NCBI RefSeq assembly: GCF_003001995.1
Contig: NZ_PVNB01000005.1
Coordinates: 1 to 64,000 of the forward strand
Direction of reading: 5' to 3'
Origin: Orenia metallireducens
GTDB taxonomy: Bacteria; Bacillota; Halanaerobiia; Halobacteroidales; Halobacteroidaceae
Length of the DNA: 64,000 nt
The position numbers were made by a program, and so were the translations under genes. Below, one piece after another: positions 16,939 through 25,357 of this stretch. The first letter of the stretch is position 1, and every line of letters starts with the position of its first letter. The notes under the pieces are model-generated. The model worked only from the letters and a program-made list of their open reading frames with translations. It made no database searches and had not been told where the DNA came from.

Positions 16939-18093
16939 TTAGGCTGATATAAAGGCTTCTCTAGACTTATAATCGATTACTTCTTGATAATTGCTAACTA
17001 ATCTTTCAAATACATTATACCATGACTTACTTAGTGCATATTTATGAGCATTATTGGCTAGTTCAGCCCTCAGCTCTTTATTTATAATCAATCTCTCTAA
17101 TTTAACAGCAAAATTTTCTGGGCTTATCTCTTCACAAGCTAAACCATTATAATTATCCAGCAAATTCTCTCTAACTCCCCCTTCTAAAAAACTAACAACA
17201 GGAAGTCCCGATGCCATCGCTTCTAAAATTACATTCCCATAGGTCTCAGTTATTGATGGAAATGCAAAGATATCTGCAGAAGCATATGCTTGGCTTAACT
17301 CTTTACCCTTCATATATCCAGTAAAGATAACATTTTCAGGTGAATCTGCTTTTAATTCAGCTGATAATGGGCCATCACCAGTAATTAATAAGTTAACCTT
17401 GTCTTTATACTTCCGATTGATTAGCTTCATACTCTTAATTAATAGACCTAAGTTCTTCTCTGGTGCTAAACGCCCTACGTATAATAAAGTTATCTTATCT
17501 TCTAATCCATAGCTCTTTCTCAAACTCTCATCTCGATAATCAGGAGAGTAAAGACTAGTATCAATGCCCCTATCCCAAATTGCTAAATCCTTAATTCCAT
17601 TCTTTCTTAGCTCTTCTAATGTTGCTTGTGAAGGGCAGAAATTCATTTCACAATGATCATGGAACCATTTAAAGAAGCTCCAGATCGGTTTTTCTAATAG
17701 TTTTAAATTATAATAATCAAGATAATGGGTAAAATTAGTGTGATAAGATGATACTAAAGGAATATTATAGCTAGTAGCATATTTCAAACCACACAATCCA
17801 AGATTAAAAGGTGTTACTATATGAATTAAATCAGGTTTATACTCATTTAAAATATTCTTGATTCTAAAATAATTAGGAACTGATAATCTACATTCTGGAT
17901 ACAAGAAAAATCTAAAACTTACCATCCGTTGAATATTATCCTCAAAGCTCTCATTATTCTTCTTATAGTCATCAGGTGCAAAGATTAGATAATCAATCCC
18001 CTTTTGATCAAAATGTTCTTTAAGCTTGCCTAAGGTCTTTGTTACACCATTAATCTGAGGAAAAAAAGTATCAGTAAAGATAGCAACTTTCAT
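16939..18093 (-). CDS. GT4 glycosyltransferase (glycolipid/mannosyl type)
   Basis: 384 residues, GT-B fold of family GT4. The N-terminal domain starts MKVAIFTDTFFPQINGV, a pattern of diacylglycerol glucosyl- and mannosyltransferases. The C-terminal domain has LLYVGRLAPEKN and the E-x7-E donor motif in ETYGNVILEAM. No signal peptide. It probably glycosylates a membrane lipid such as diacylglycerol at the inner membrane. Downstream of a PAP2 phosphatase on the same strand, which suggests lipid metabolism. The acceptor is not determinable. Confidence 0.85.
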   Translation of the reverse strand: MKVAIFTDTFFPQINGVTKTLGKLKEHFDQKGIDYLIFAPDDYKKNNESFEDNIQRMVSFRFFLYPECRLSVPNYFRIKNILNEYKPDLIHIVTPFNLGLCGLKYATSYNIPLVSSYHTNFTHYLDYYNLKLLEKPIWSFFKWFHDHCEMNFCPSQATLEELRKNGIKDLAIWDRGIDTSLYSPDYRDESLRKSYGLEDKITLLYVGRLAPEKNLGLLIKSMKLINRKYKDKVNLLITGDGPLSAELKADSPENVIFTGYMKGKELSQAYASADIFAFPSITETYGNVILEAMASGLPVVSFLEGGVRENLLDNYNGLACEEISPENFAVKLERLIINKELRAELANNAHKYALSKSWYNVFERLVSNYQEVIDYKSREAFISA

Positions 18094-18132
18094 GGTTAGC
18101 CTCCCTTAAATAACTTTATTCATAATTATCCC

Positions 18133-18663
18133 TTATAAACTCAATAGTAAGTGTATTATAGAGGAAAATAATATACTGATAATTATTCCAACAATTACAT
18201 CAGAAGGATAATGTACTCCCAAATATATTCTTGATACCCCTACCAACAGAGCAAGAGACAGAAATAAAACACTGAAAAAAGGAAAATAAAAGCTTAAAGT
18301 AATTGCTAGAGAGAAACTAGCAGTCGTGTGTCCAGAAGGAAAGGAATACTCTTCAAAGGGTATATCTAATACTTCAATCTCTTCAAGTAACCTATAAGGA
18401 CGTAAGCGATTGGTAATTCTCTTAATAATATAAACTAATAAATGACTACTTGATAGTACTAACAGTGCTTCATATCCAACATTATCAAGCTCTCTATTGC
18501 CAAAAATAACAAATAAACAAGGTAAAAGAATTGTAAAGACCGCCCCACCTAAATGAGTTATCTGAGACATAAAATAATCTAAAAAAGCTGATCTCTTTTT
18601 AGTATAAATAAAATCAAATAATTGCAAGTCCATTGTCAACAATTGATTTGTTAATCGATTCAT
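18133..18663 (-). CDS. PAP2-family membrane phosphatase
   Basis: 176 residues, about five transmembrane helices. The three PAP2 phosphatase motifs are present: KRITNRLRP, SFPSGHT and SRIYLGVHYPSD. Likely acts on undecaprenyl pyrophosphate (BcrC type) or phosphatidate at the outer face of the inner membrane. It has a good AAGGAGG site, and the GT4 gene lies 39 bp downstream. A paralogue is at 19330-19854. Confidence 0.9.
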   Translation of the reverse strand: MNRLTNQLLTMDLQLFDFIYTKKRSAFLDYFMSQITHLGGAVFTILLPCLFVIFGNRELDNVGYEALLVLSSSHLLVYIIKRITNRLRPYRLLEEIEVLDIPFEEYSFPSGHTTASFSLAITLSFYFPFFSVLFLSLALLVGVSRIYLGVHYPSDVIVGIIISILFSSIIHLLLSL

Positions 18664-18920
18664 AAAGCTACCTCCTTAATAAGGTAAATATTCTTAATAA
18701 TATTATACTAATAAAGTATTAAAGGGTTGTTAATTTTAAATTAATTAAACGTAAAATCCATTTGTGAATTTATGGTATTATAGAGGTGATACAAATTAAC
18801 AAGTAACAAGTAATTAGAAAAGGGCTTTAATTGCTAATAATTATCCTTACTCTCTTAATATTTCCATTGTGTGATACATCTATTATTTAATCCAATAAAT
18901 TTATCTAATACTTTATAATG

Positions 18921-19221
18921 ATATTGCGACACTTTCGTGTGATTTTACAGTGTACGGTGTACAGTTGACAGTTAGTTAAGGTCTTTAAAGGTGAAAAGAA
19001 TTATTGTTTGAACGGAGCAAAAATTGAGATTAAATTTAGAGTATAATTAAGTTTTAATTAAAGAAATAATAATTGATAATATTTATTACTTTGATTGCGT
19101 AGTGAGTTTAAATTCTTTTCTAGACTTTTTGCTTACTTTTGGGGTAATGCCAAAAGTAAGGCGCCCTTAGGCGCAACCTAAGAAATTTGTCTACTTTTTA
19201 AAAGTAAAAGTGTCGCAATAT
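18921..19221. repeat. palindromic intergenic element, copy 2
   Basis: Ends ATATTGCGACACTTT (18921) and AAAGTGTCGCAATAT (to 19221) are an exact 15-bp inverted terminal pair. The core is the reverse of copy 1 (TTAGGTTGCGCCTAAGGGCG on the minus strand). It occupies most of the 18664-19329 gap between the two PAP2 genes; I see no gene in the rest. Confidence 0.8.
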
Positions 19222-19268
19222 CCCCATTAATTCTCACTTTAAGTTTCTATAAAAACAATATAAACAAC

Positions 19269-19302
19269 AAAAAACTAGCTATCAGCTGATAGCTAGTTTT
19301 TT
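19269..19302. terminator. bidirectional terminator of the second PAP2 gene
   Basis: Perfect 17-bp inverted repeat with no spacer (19269-19285 with 19286-19302), ending in six T on either strand. Confidence 0.85.
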
Positions 19303-19329
19303 ATAAGATTTATTAAATTTTAAATTGAG

Positions 19330-19854
19330 CTAAAGTAAAATGAGAGCCCAGTTAGAAAAATAGATTCCAATTAAAGCACCTATAATTATATCAGAAGGAT
19401 AATGAACCCCTATATAAGCCCTTGAAATTCCAACTATACCTGCAACAGCTTGACTAACAGGATATAGACTTGGAAAGTTGGCTCCGCAAACAATTGCTAA
19501 CGAAAAAGCAGCTGTTGTATGACCAGAAGGGAAAGAATGTTCACCAAAGGGTGGTTTCTTAAAGTTTACCTCCTCTAATGCCAAATAGGGACGAGTTCTA
19601 CTGACAAGATGCTTAACAAGCTGTACTACTATTCCGCTGCTAAATAGCGCAATTAAAGATTGCCACCCCATATCACGAAATCTATCTTGACCAGATAAGA
19701 CCAACAAAAGGGTAAAGGTAATAGTAAATAAAGCTCCTCCTAAGTGGGTTATCTTAGGCATAAACCAATCTAGAAGTCCACATTTAATTTTACGATTGAG
19801 TAGATAGAAGAGTTGAACATCTCTATTTATAATTGATTGTAATAAATTACCCAT
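19330..19854 (-). CDS. PAP2-family membrane phosphatase, paralogue
   Basis: 174 residues, same architecture as the gene at 18133-18663, with KHLVSRTRP, SFPSGHT and SRAYIGVHYPSD. The two are probably tandem duplicates now separated by a palindromic element. Likely undecaprenyl-diphosphatase or lipid phosphatase. The start follows AAAGGAG. It ends at its own terminator and so is monocistronic. Confidence 0.9.
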   Translation of the reverse strand: MGNLLQSIINRDVQLFYLLNRKIKCGLLDWFMPKITHLGGALFTITFTLLLVLSGQDRFRDMGWQSLIALFSSGIVVQLVKHLVSRTRPYLALEEVNFKKPPFGEHSFPSGHTTAAFSLAIVCGANFPSLYPVSQAVAGIVGISRAYIGVHYPSDIIIGALIGIYFSNWALILL

Positions 19855-20077
19855 ATTTTCGACTCCTTTTCTTCCTATTTATATCAAGATTAATATAAAC
19901 ATTATATTATATTTTATAACTGCTCTCAACAATTTTATCTATACTAATATATTATGAGTATAAGTATAAAGTTAAGTATGAGTCGAGTTAAGATTAGTTT
20001 TAGCCTTAATCTAATTACACTTTTAACTCCTAAATTCATTCTCCAGTTCAAATAATTTATTTATATAATATAGTAGA

Positions 20078-20506
20078 TTATTCAGTTAGCCTCCTTGCTC
20101 CTGCAAACTTCTTTCGCCAAAATCTATTAAAACGGCTTACTTCTACATTCCTTCTTTGTAAAATATGAATAAATTCATGATCATTAATCATAATTCCTGA
20201 ATGGGTCACAACTCCATCTAATAATTCAAAGTAGACTAAATCTAAAGTCTGCAATTGCTCAAAATCAATTGCTTCTCCTATATTTAAAATACCTTTTAAA
20301 TAACGATCTGGGTCTTCTTTATACCATTCTTCAGAGATATATGAACCATCATCTGATGGTATTTCAATTCCAAACTCTCTATATACCGATATTAGTAAGC
20401 CTAAACAGTCTAAACCAGTCAAAGACCTGCCGTTATGCTTATAAGGTATATTCCTATATTTATTAACTATCTCTTCTACCTTCTTATCTATATCTTCCTC
20501 CTTCAT
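20078..20506 (-). CDS. NlpC/P60-like cysteine peptidase domain protein
   Basis: 142 residues, no signal peptide. NlpC/P60 triad candidates are the Cys in LTGLDCLGLL, the His in VVTHSGIMI and a late His in HEFIHI. The first motif resembles the phage-tail-associated NlpC/P60 group. It probably cleaves gamma-D-Glu-diaminopimelate or related amide bonds. The lack of an export signal is unusual for a wall hydrolase, so a cytoplasmic or phage-derived role is possible. GGGAGGTGG ribosome-binding site. Confidence 0.7.
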   Translation of the reverse strand: MKEEDIDKKVEEIVNKYRNIPYKHNGRSLTGLDCLGLLISVYREFGIEIPSDDGSYISEEWYKEDPDRYLKGILNIGEAIDFEQLQTLDLVYFELLDGVVTHSGIMINDHEFIHILQRRNVEVSRFNRFWRKKFAGARRLTE

Positions 20507-20615
20507 GAATCCACCTCCCTCTTATCATTTTCCCAATTGATAACAGTTATACTGCTGAAAATAGATTATCTAGAGATTATAAATTGTACTAAAAGCTTAT
20601 AATCTGCCAAACTCA

Positions 20616-20748
20616 ACTTTGTCCAGTTGATTAATTCATCTAGGGTTCTGCAACAAAATCAGTCACTTCATTAAGATTCACTTTGACCACTGGATAAGTT
20701 CATCTAAAACTCTGCGACAAAATCAGTCGCTTCGTCAAGATTCACTTT
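20616..20748. repeat. 64-bp tandem repeat, two copies
   Basis: The block from ACTTTG through TTCATCT, ACAAAATCAGTC and AAGATTC occurs at 20616 and again at 20680, with a third partial start at 20744; period 64 bp. Copies differ at scattered positions. The remainder of the 20507-20822 gap shows no gene. Confidence 0.75.
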
Positions 20749-20822
20749 ATAACATCATATGTAATAAATAGCAATTGGTGAAAAGTTTATTTGATTATTA
20801 GAAGGTGTGAGAAACACATTAT

Positions 20823-21485
20823 TTATTTTCCAAAAGAGAATATCTTAGCCAATTTTAAATTCTTCTTAATCAATTCAGGATTCTTCTTAAGATAATCTAA
20901 AAATTTCAATCTAAACTCAACTTCTACCTCTGTATCTTCTCCCATATTAGAACTATTGGCTTTAGCTTCCATTAATTTAGGAGACTTATTATTTACTGAG
21001 TCAACAGAATCTACAAAGCATAAAGGTGGAAATAAGACACACCACCAATTAGCCCCATTACCATCTCCTAAAATCACCCTTACTGCTTGATAATTACCTT
21101 CAGGTAAGGTTACACTACCATAAGTTCTCGTTGGAAAGTATGTTTCTTCTACTTTAATTGCTACCTTATAATCCTTACCTCTTCTGCTAAGTTCTTCATT
21201 TACTACTTCTGTTAAATAATCAATATTAGCTTCCATTATACTACTAGCATCAGTTACATCTTTAACATCAGTGAGAAGCTTTTTAGTTGATTCAATAACT
21301 TTGTTTCTAATCAATCTCTTTAATGCTTGATCAGCTAAAGTGTTACTATTTGCAATAACATGTAATCTTAATAAGTTATCAGGGGTATAATCTCTTGGCT
21401 CTAGTACAAAAGCTGTTTTACTCCCTAGTATTGATAATGTAAGTAAGGTAACTGCAATAATTAATATGAATCTTACTCTTTTCAT
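20823..21485 (-). CDS. spoIIR: stage II sporulation protein R
   Basis: 220 residues. An N-terminal membrane/signal segment (FILIIAVTLLTLSILG) is followed by the SpoIIR core with NLLRLHVIANSNT, the family hallmark, and GNYQAVRVILGDGNGANWWCVLFPPLCF. SpoIIR is made in the forespore and signals across the septum to SpoIIGA, which activates pro-sigma-E in the mother cell. Its ATG overlaps the sigG stop (ATGA), so the two are translationally coupled. Confidence 0.95.
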   Translation of the reverse strand: MKRVRFILIIAVTLLTLSILGSKTAFVLEPRDYTPDNLLRLHVIANSNTLADQALKRLIRNKVIESTKKLLTDVKDVTDASSIMEANIDYLTEVVNEELSRRGKDYKVAIKVEETYFPTRTYGSVTLPEGNYQAVRVILGDGNGANWWCVLFPPLCFVDSVDSVNNKSPKLMEAKANSSNMGEDTEVEVEFRLKFLDYLKKNPELIKKNLKLAKIFSFGK

Positions 21486-22264
21486 TTTGCTTCCTCCTTT
21501 AATTCAATCTCATTTCTTAATTTCTCTAGAGCCTTCTTTTGAATCCGAGAGACCTGAGCTTGAGATACACCAATTCTTTGAGCAACTTCTGCTTGTGTCT
21601 GCCCCTGAAAGAACCTTAAATTAATGATAAATCTCTCTCTAGCAGATAAGACAGCAAAGGCATCTTTGATATTAATCTCTTCTGTCCAGTCTAGCCCTCC
21701 ATTATCACTTAATTGGTCCATGATTCTCAATTGATCACCTTCATCCTCAAAGATTGGGGTAAAGATAGAGATAGGATTCTTGGTCGCTTCTAAAGCATAA
21801 ACTATATCCGCCCTAGGAATATCAATTATTTTTGAAATCTCATCCAAACTAGGTTCTTTTCCAGTCTTTTTACGTAACTTATCCCTTGTTCTTAAAGCTC
21901 GATAGGCCAATTGCCTTAATGAACGGCTTACCCTAACTTCACGATTATCCCTAATATAACGTTTAATCTCCCCTAAAATCATCGGTACAGCATAAGTAGA
22001 GAACCTAACTCCTTTACTTATTTTAAAATTATCAACAGCCTTGACTAGCCCAATACACCCTATTTGAAATAGATCATCTATTGGATGGCTACTATTTCTA
22101 AACCTTTGTAATACACTTAAGACCAATCTTAAATTACCATTAACTATTTCTGTTCTTGCTTCTATATCCCCATTATTAACTTTATTAAATAACTCCATCA
22201 TCTCTTTATTTGATAAGACAGGTAACTGTGAAGTATTAACCCCAGTTAGCTTTACCTTTTCCAT
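21482..22264 (-). CDS. sigG: RNA polymerase sporulation sigma factor G
   Basis: 260 residues. The N-terminus VNTSQLPVLSNKEM matches sigma-G (VDTSKLPVL in Bacillus) rather than sigma-F. Region 2 contains DDLFQIGCIGLVKAVDNF and FSTYAVPMILGEIKRYIRD; region 4.2 contains TQAEVAQRIGVSQAQVSR. It directs late forespore genes, including germination receptor genes such as those nearby. spoIIR follows with a 4-bp overlap. Confidence 0.95.
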   Translation of the reverse strand: MEKVKLTGVNTSQLPVLSNKEMMELFNKVNNGDIEARTEIVNGNLRLVLSVLQRFRNSSHPIDDLFQIGCIGLVKAVDNFKISKGVRFSTYAVPMILGEIKRYIRDNREVRVSRSLRQLAYRALRTRDKLRKKTGKEPSLDEISKIIDIPRADIVYALEATKNPISIFTPIFEDEGDQLRIMDQLSDNGGLDWTEEINIKDAFAVLSARERFIINLRFFQGQTQAEVAQRIGVSQAQVSRIQKKALEKLRNEIELKEEAK

Positions 22265-22301
22265 ATTATCACTCCCATTTTATACCATATTTTCTTAGTA
22301 C

Positions 22302-22331
22302 TAGCATTGACACGAATAACAGGAGTTATAC
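22302..22331 (-). promoter_or_regulatory. candidate sigma-F/sigma-G promoter of sigG-spoIIR
   Basis: On the minus strand GTATA (22327-22331) and AATGCTA (22302-22308) are 18 bp apart, close to the sigma-G pattern GMATR-N17/18-CATNNTA with one mismatch in the -10. Autoregulation of sigG is known in relatives. Confidence 0.4.
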
Positions 22332-22493
22332 ATATAAATTTTAATTTTTTTATTCTTAATATTATATAGCTATAGACCTTAAATGAATGAGAAACAAGAT
22401 CAAAAGTAATTATTATTTGAATACTTAGGTATAAAATTCTTATAAATACAAAAAATAACCTATAATAACTAGATATATCTGTGGAGTGATTAT

Positions 22494-23588
22494 ATGAAAA
22501 AGATCTCCAATTTACAACTCTTTATTTTAGTAGTTAATTTTCTACTTGGCAGTGCTATCCTATTTCCTCTCGGAATTAAGGCTAAACAGGACTCTTATCT
22601 GGTCATGGTTTTTGCCCTACCTTTAGGAATCATTTTGGCAATGATATATATCAAGATAAATTCTATAGATCCTCAAAAAAATCTAATTGAAATAAACAAA
22701 GAGATATTTGGTAGATATTTAGGATGGCTAGTAGGTATGATTTATTCTTCCTTCTTTCTTTACATAAGTATTAGAAATATTAGAGATTTTGCAGGACAGC
22801 TCAACCACTTTCTAGTTACACAAGCAAGTCTAAAGTCACTTACTCTATTAGCTATTATCTTAATTATATACTGTATCTATTATAATATTGAAATGATAGC
22901 AAGAGTTACCACCTTTACTCTTGTAATAGGCTTATTACTCTTAACACCTAGTACTATTTACTTATTATTCTTCAGTGCTGACCTTACAACTCTACAACCA
23001 GTTTTAGCTAAAGGATTGACTCCAATTTGGAAGGAGATATATCCAGGAATTCTTGCCTTCCCCCTTGCTGAGTTAATAATTTTTCCTATGGTCTTTTCTA
23101 AAGTCAATAATTATAAAAATATTAAGAGATACTTTATCAGAGCAATTAGCTTATCCTTTTTGATATTAACTATAAATACTGTTACTATCGTCTCAGTTCT
23201 TGGTATAACATTAGCTGAGAATGTAAGTTATCCTTTAGTTAGAAGTGGACAGATAGTCAGTGGAAATCTATTAAAATTGGACTTTTTTATCGCCTTAAGC
23301 ACCACCTTAATCTTATTTGAAAAGATCAAACTTTTAATGTATGGTGCTGTAAAGGGATTTTCAATTCTTTTTAATTTATCTTATAAAAGATTGTCCATTA
23401 TATTACCCATCATAGCAGGCTATCTATCAATTATTATCGCTCCTGGTCGGGTACAGCATCTAGAATTTGGCTTAGGTCCCTCCCTCTGGATTAATATAGG
23501 AATTGGAATTTATCTACCGATAATTAGTTTATTGGTCTATTATCTGAAGAGATTGTTTGTAAAAAATAAGAAAAGTGATGATGGCTAA
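22494..23588 (+). CDS. GerB-type spore germination permease 1
   Basis: 364 residues with about ten transmembrane helices, of the GerAB/GerKB (APC-like) family. The N-terminal helix has the typical SNLQLFILVVNFLLGSAILFPLGIKAKQD start. B subunits bind germinants in the spore inner membrane and work with GerA and GerC subunits. It stands alone on the plus strand, closest in style to the one at 32388, with IEAKQDAW/IKAKQDSY. No A or C gene accompanies it directly. Confidence 0.9.
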   Translation: MKKISNLQLFILVVNFLLGSAILFPLGIKAKQDSYLVMVFALPLGIILAMIYIKINSIDPQKNLIEINKEIFGRYLGWLVGMIYSSFFLYISIRNIRDFAGQLNHFLVTQASLKSLTLLAIILIIYCIYYNIEMIARVTTFTLVIGLLLLTPSTIYLLFFSADLTTLQPVLAKGLTPIWKEIYPGILAFPLAELIIFPMVFSKVNNYKNIKRYFIRAISLSFLILTINTVTIVSVLGITLAENVSYPLVRSGQIVSGNLLKLDFFIALSTTLILFEKIKLLMYGAVKGFSILFNLSYKRLSIILPIIAGYLSIIIAPGRVQHLEFGLGPSLWINIGIGIYLPIISLLVYYLKRLFVKNKKSDDG

Positions 23589-23593
23589 TGGGG

Positions 23594-23841
23594 ATAGTGC
23601 GACACTTTTAAAACTCCCCCCCTCCTAGCCTCCCCTACGAGTTTTTAAAAGACCAAAAACTCTTCGTGGAATCTCAATTTTTAAATGTCCCCCTTAAAAG
23701 GGGAGGGATAAAAAAGGTTCTTGAAGTCCTCTCCTTTTAAGGAAGAGGATTTAGGAAATTTATTGCGAAGTGGTCGTTAGACCCGAAAAGAGGGTGGTTG
23801 TTATATACTTAATCACACTAACACCCAAAGTGTCGCAATAT
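23594..23841. repeat. palindromic intergenic element, copy 3
   Basis: Ends ATAGTGCGACACTTTTA and AAAGTGTCGCAATAT. The core differs from copies 1, 2 and 7 and includes a nested hairpin CCTACGAGTTTT (23634) / AAAACTCTTCGTGG (to 23669). It fills most of 23589-23899. Confidence 0.75.
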
Positions 23842-23866
23842 CTCTATATTATCTCATTATATACAT

Positions 23867-23901
23867 AAAAAGAGTTGAGGAATTTTTCCTCAACTCTTTT
23901 T
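23867..23901. terminator. terminator of the gerA operon
   Basis: 14-bp stem AAAAAGAGTTGAGG/CCTCAACTCTTTTT (23867-23880 with 23888-23901). The right arm touches the stop codon of the small membrane gene. Confidence 0.85.
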
Positions 23902-24133
23902 ATGCTAATAATTGATTAAAGATATACTCATAAAGTGGTTTAAATAAATTTGATAATATTAAAATGGGATTAGGTAGTGACAGCTCCAGAAGTACCCCAT
24001 AACTATATAAGATCCCTATCGACATTAATAAAGTATATACAAATAATTCTTTCCATTCCTTCTGCTTGACCAGACCTTTAACTTGAAAATAAATTAAAAC
24101 TATAAAGAACAAAGTTAAAGTTATTATCTTCAT
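23900..24133 (-). CDS. small two-helix membrane protein of the ger operon
   Basis: 77 residues with two clear hydrophobic helices (about 3-20 and 30-50) and a third weakly hydrophobic C-terminal stretch. It starts 12 bp after the gerC stop behind AAGGGAG. Some Bacillus germinant receptor operons carry a small two-helix D subunit of this size that modulates receptor function; I infer the same role here from size, topology and position, not from sequence motifs. Confidence 0.6.
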   Translation of the reverse strand: MKIITLTLFFIVLIYFQVKGLVKQKEWKELFVYTLLMSIGILYSYGVLLELSLPNPILILSNLFKPLYEYIFNQLLA

Positions 24134-24145
24134 CTCTTTACTCCC

Positions 24146-25357
24146 TTATTGAGGTTTAGTGATTGGCTGTGAGATCATTCCTAATCGTTTGACAATAATC
24201 TCTACTTTAATATCTGTCACTACTGTAGGAAAGATTTGATCCCAATCATCCTTGATCTCTTCCCATTTCTTAGGATAGCTCCGATAGATAGCATTCCCAT
24301 AGCCAAAGATATCAGCATTATATTCCTGTTGAGCCGTCTTTAAAGTTGTCTCAATGTACTTTTTAACCTCTTTAGCTAAATCCTTCTGTAGTAACTCAAT
24401 ATCCTCGCTCTTGGTAAGATCTAACTTAGTAATTGCCTCAGTGATTGCTACATCTGTCTTAACCTCTAATTTAAAACTTACCTTCCCATTCTTAAATTCT
24501 GGCTTTAACTTAGATTTATTGCTCAATATCTCTGCTGAGAACTTTTCCTTTTCCTTAGAATACTCTACAATAGCCCCACCTTCAATTTCATCCGCTATAA
24601 ATAGATAACCCTTAGACTCTACTCTATCAAGCCAGCCCTTAAGTTTACCATCCTTTAAAACAGCCGCCCCTGATAAAGCAATTACATCCCTTAAATCAAC
24701 AGGAACATCTTTTACTAAATCTAGCTGTTCATAAGTTCCCTCTGGTGCTAGCTGAGGACGGTGATTGGTTAATCTACCAGTAATCTCATCAAAGTCATCA
24801 TCAGCTAATCTAATTAACATATCTTTTAAATTAATAGAATAAGACTCTGACCAATCTGTTTTGTTATTCTCAATTAAACCTTGAATCTCAGAAGGAAGAC
24901 TTCCTTCAAAGCGTGGATTAGACTCCAAAGTCTCCCTAATAGGATATTCAGAGATTAAAACCCAGCTATTATATCTAATCTCTTTATTTCTAGCAAAAAA
25001 ATCGATTATATCCTTTAAACCCTTTTTAGCTGCTTGCTCACCAATAATTATCAAATTACTATGAAACCAGACCAGTTTTTTAGAGACTCTAGATCTTAAA
25101 TTCTTACTGGCTCTCATTAAAGTTTTTCCAGTAGCAGTAGCATTCCAAAGTTGAATATTTGAACCACCCATTCCACCACCTGCTCTACTAGGAACAATTA
25201 CCTGTACCATAATTTCATACTTCTGCTGCTTTGGGTCCCAGTCAACAGCAGTTAGACCAACAATCCCTAATTCGTCCATCTCCCTCTTGCCAGCACAAGC
25301 AGTTAGGTTGACTACTAATAGTAATAATAGTAATAAACTGATAGACCTTCTATTCAT
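24146..25357 (-). CDS. germination receptor lipoprotein, Ger(x)C family
   Basis: About 403 residues. It has a lipoprotein signal with lipobox LTAC (SLLLLLLLVVNLTACAGKRE), then the GerAC fold with ELGIVGLTAVDWD and the TNHRPQLAPEG region. It is tethered to the outer face of the spore inner membrane as receptor C subunit. The ATG at 25355-25357 is preferred because it gives a normal signal peptide and follows AAAGGGG; it overlaps the gerA stop by 8 bp. Confidence 0.92.
   Translation of the reverse strand: MNRRSISLLLLLLLVVNLTACAGKREMDELGIVGLTAVDWDPKQQKYEIMVQVIVPSRAGGGMGGSNIQLWNATATGKTLMRASKNLRSRVSKKLVWFHSNLIIIGEQAAKKGLKDIIDFFARNKEIRYNSWVLISEYPIRETLESNPRFEGSLPSEIQGLIENNKTDWSESYSINLKDMLIRLADDDFDEITGRLTNHRPQLAPEGTYEQLDLVKDVPVDLRDVIALSGAAVLKDGKLKGWLDRVESKGYLFIADEIEGGAIVEYSKEKEKFSAEILSNKSKLKPEFKNGKVSFKLEVKTDVAITEAITKLDLTKSEDIELLQKDLAKEVKKYIETTLKTAQQEYNADIFGYGNAIYRSYPKKWEEIKDDWDQIFPTVVTDIKVEIIVKRLGMISQPITKPQ

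Noticed and set aside
20269-20466. Open frame on the plus strand opposite the NlpC/P60-like gene
   Set aside because: Antisense shadow of a well-supported gene.
22400-22493. Possible sigma-G promoter before gerB permease 1 (GAATA)
   Set aside because: No CATNNTA-like -10 at the right distance.
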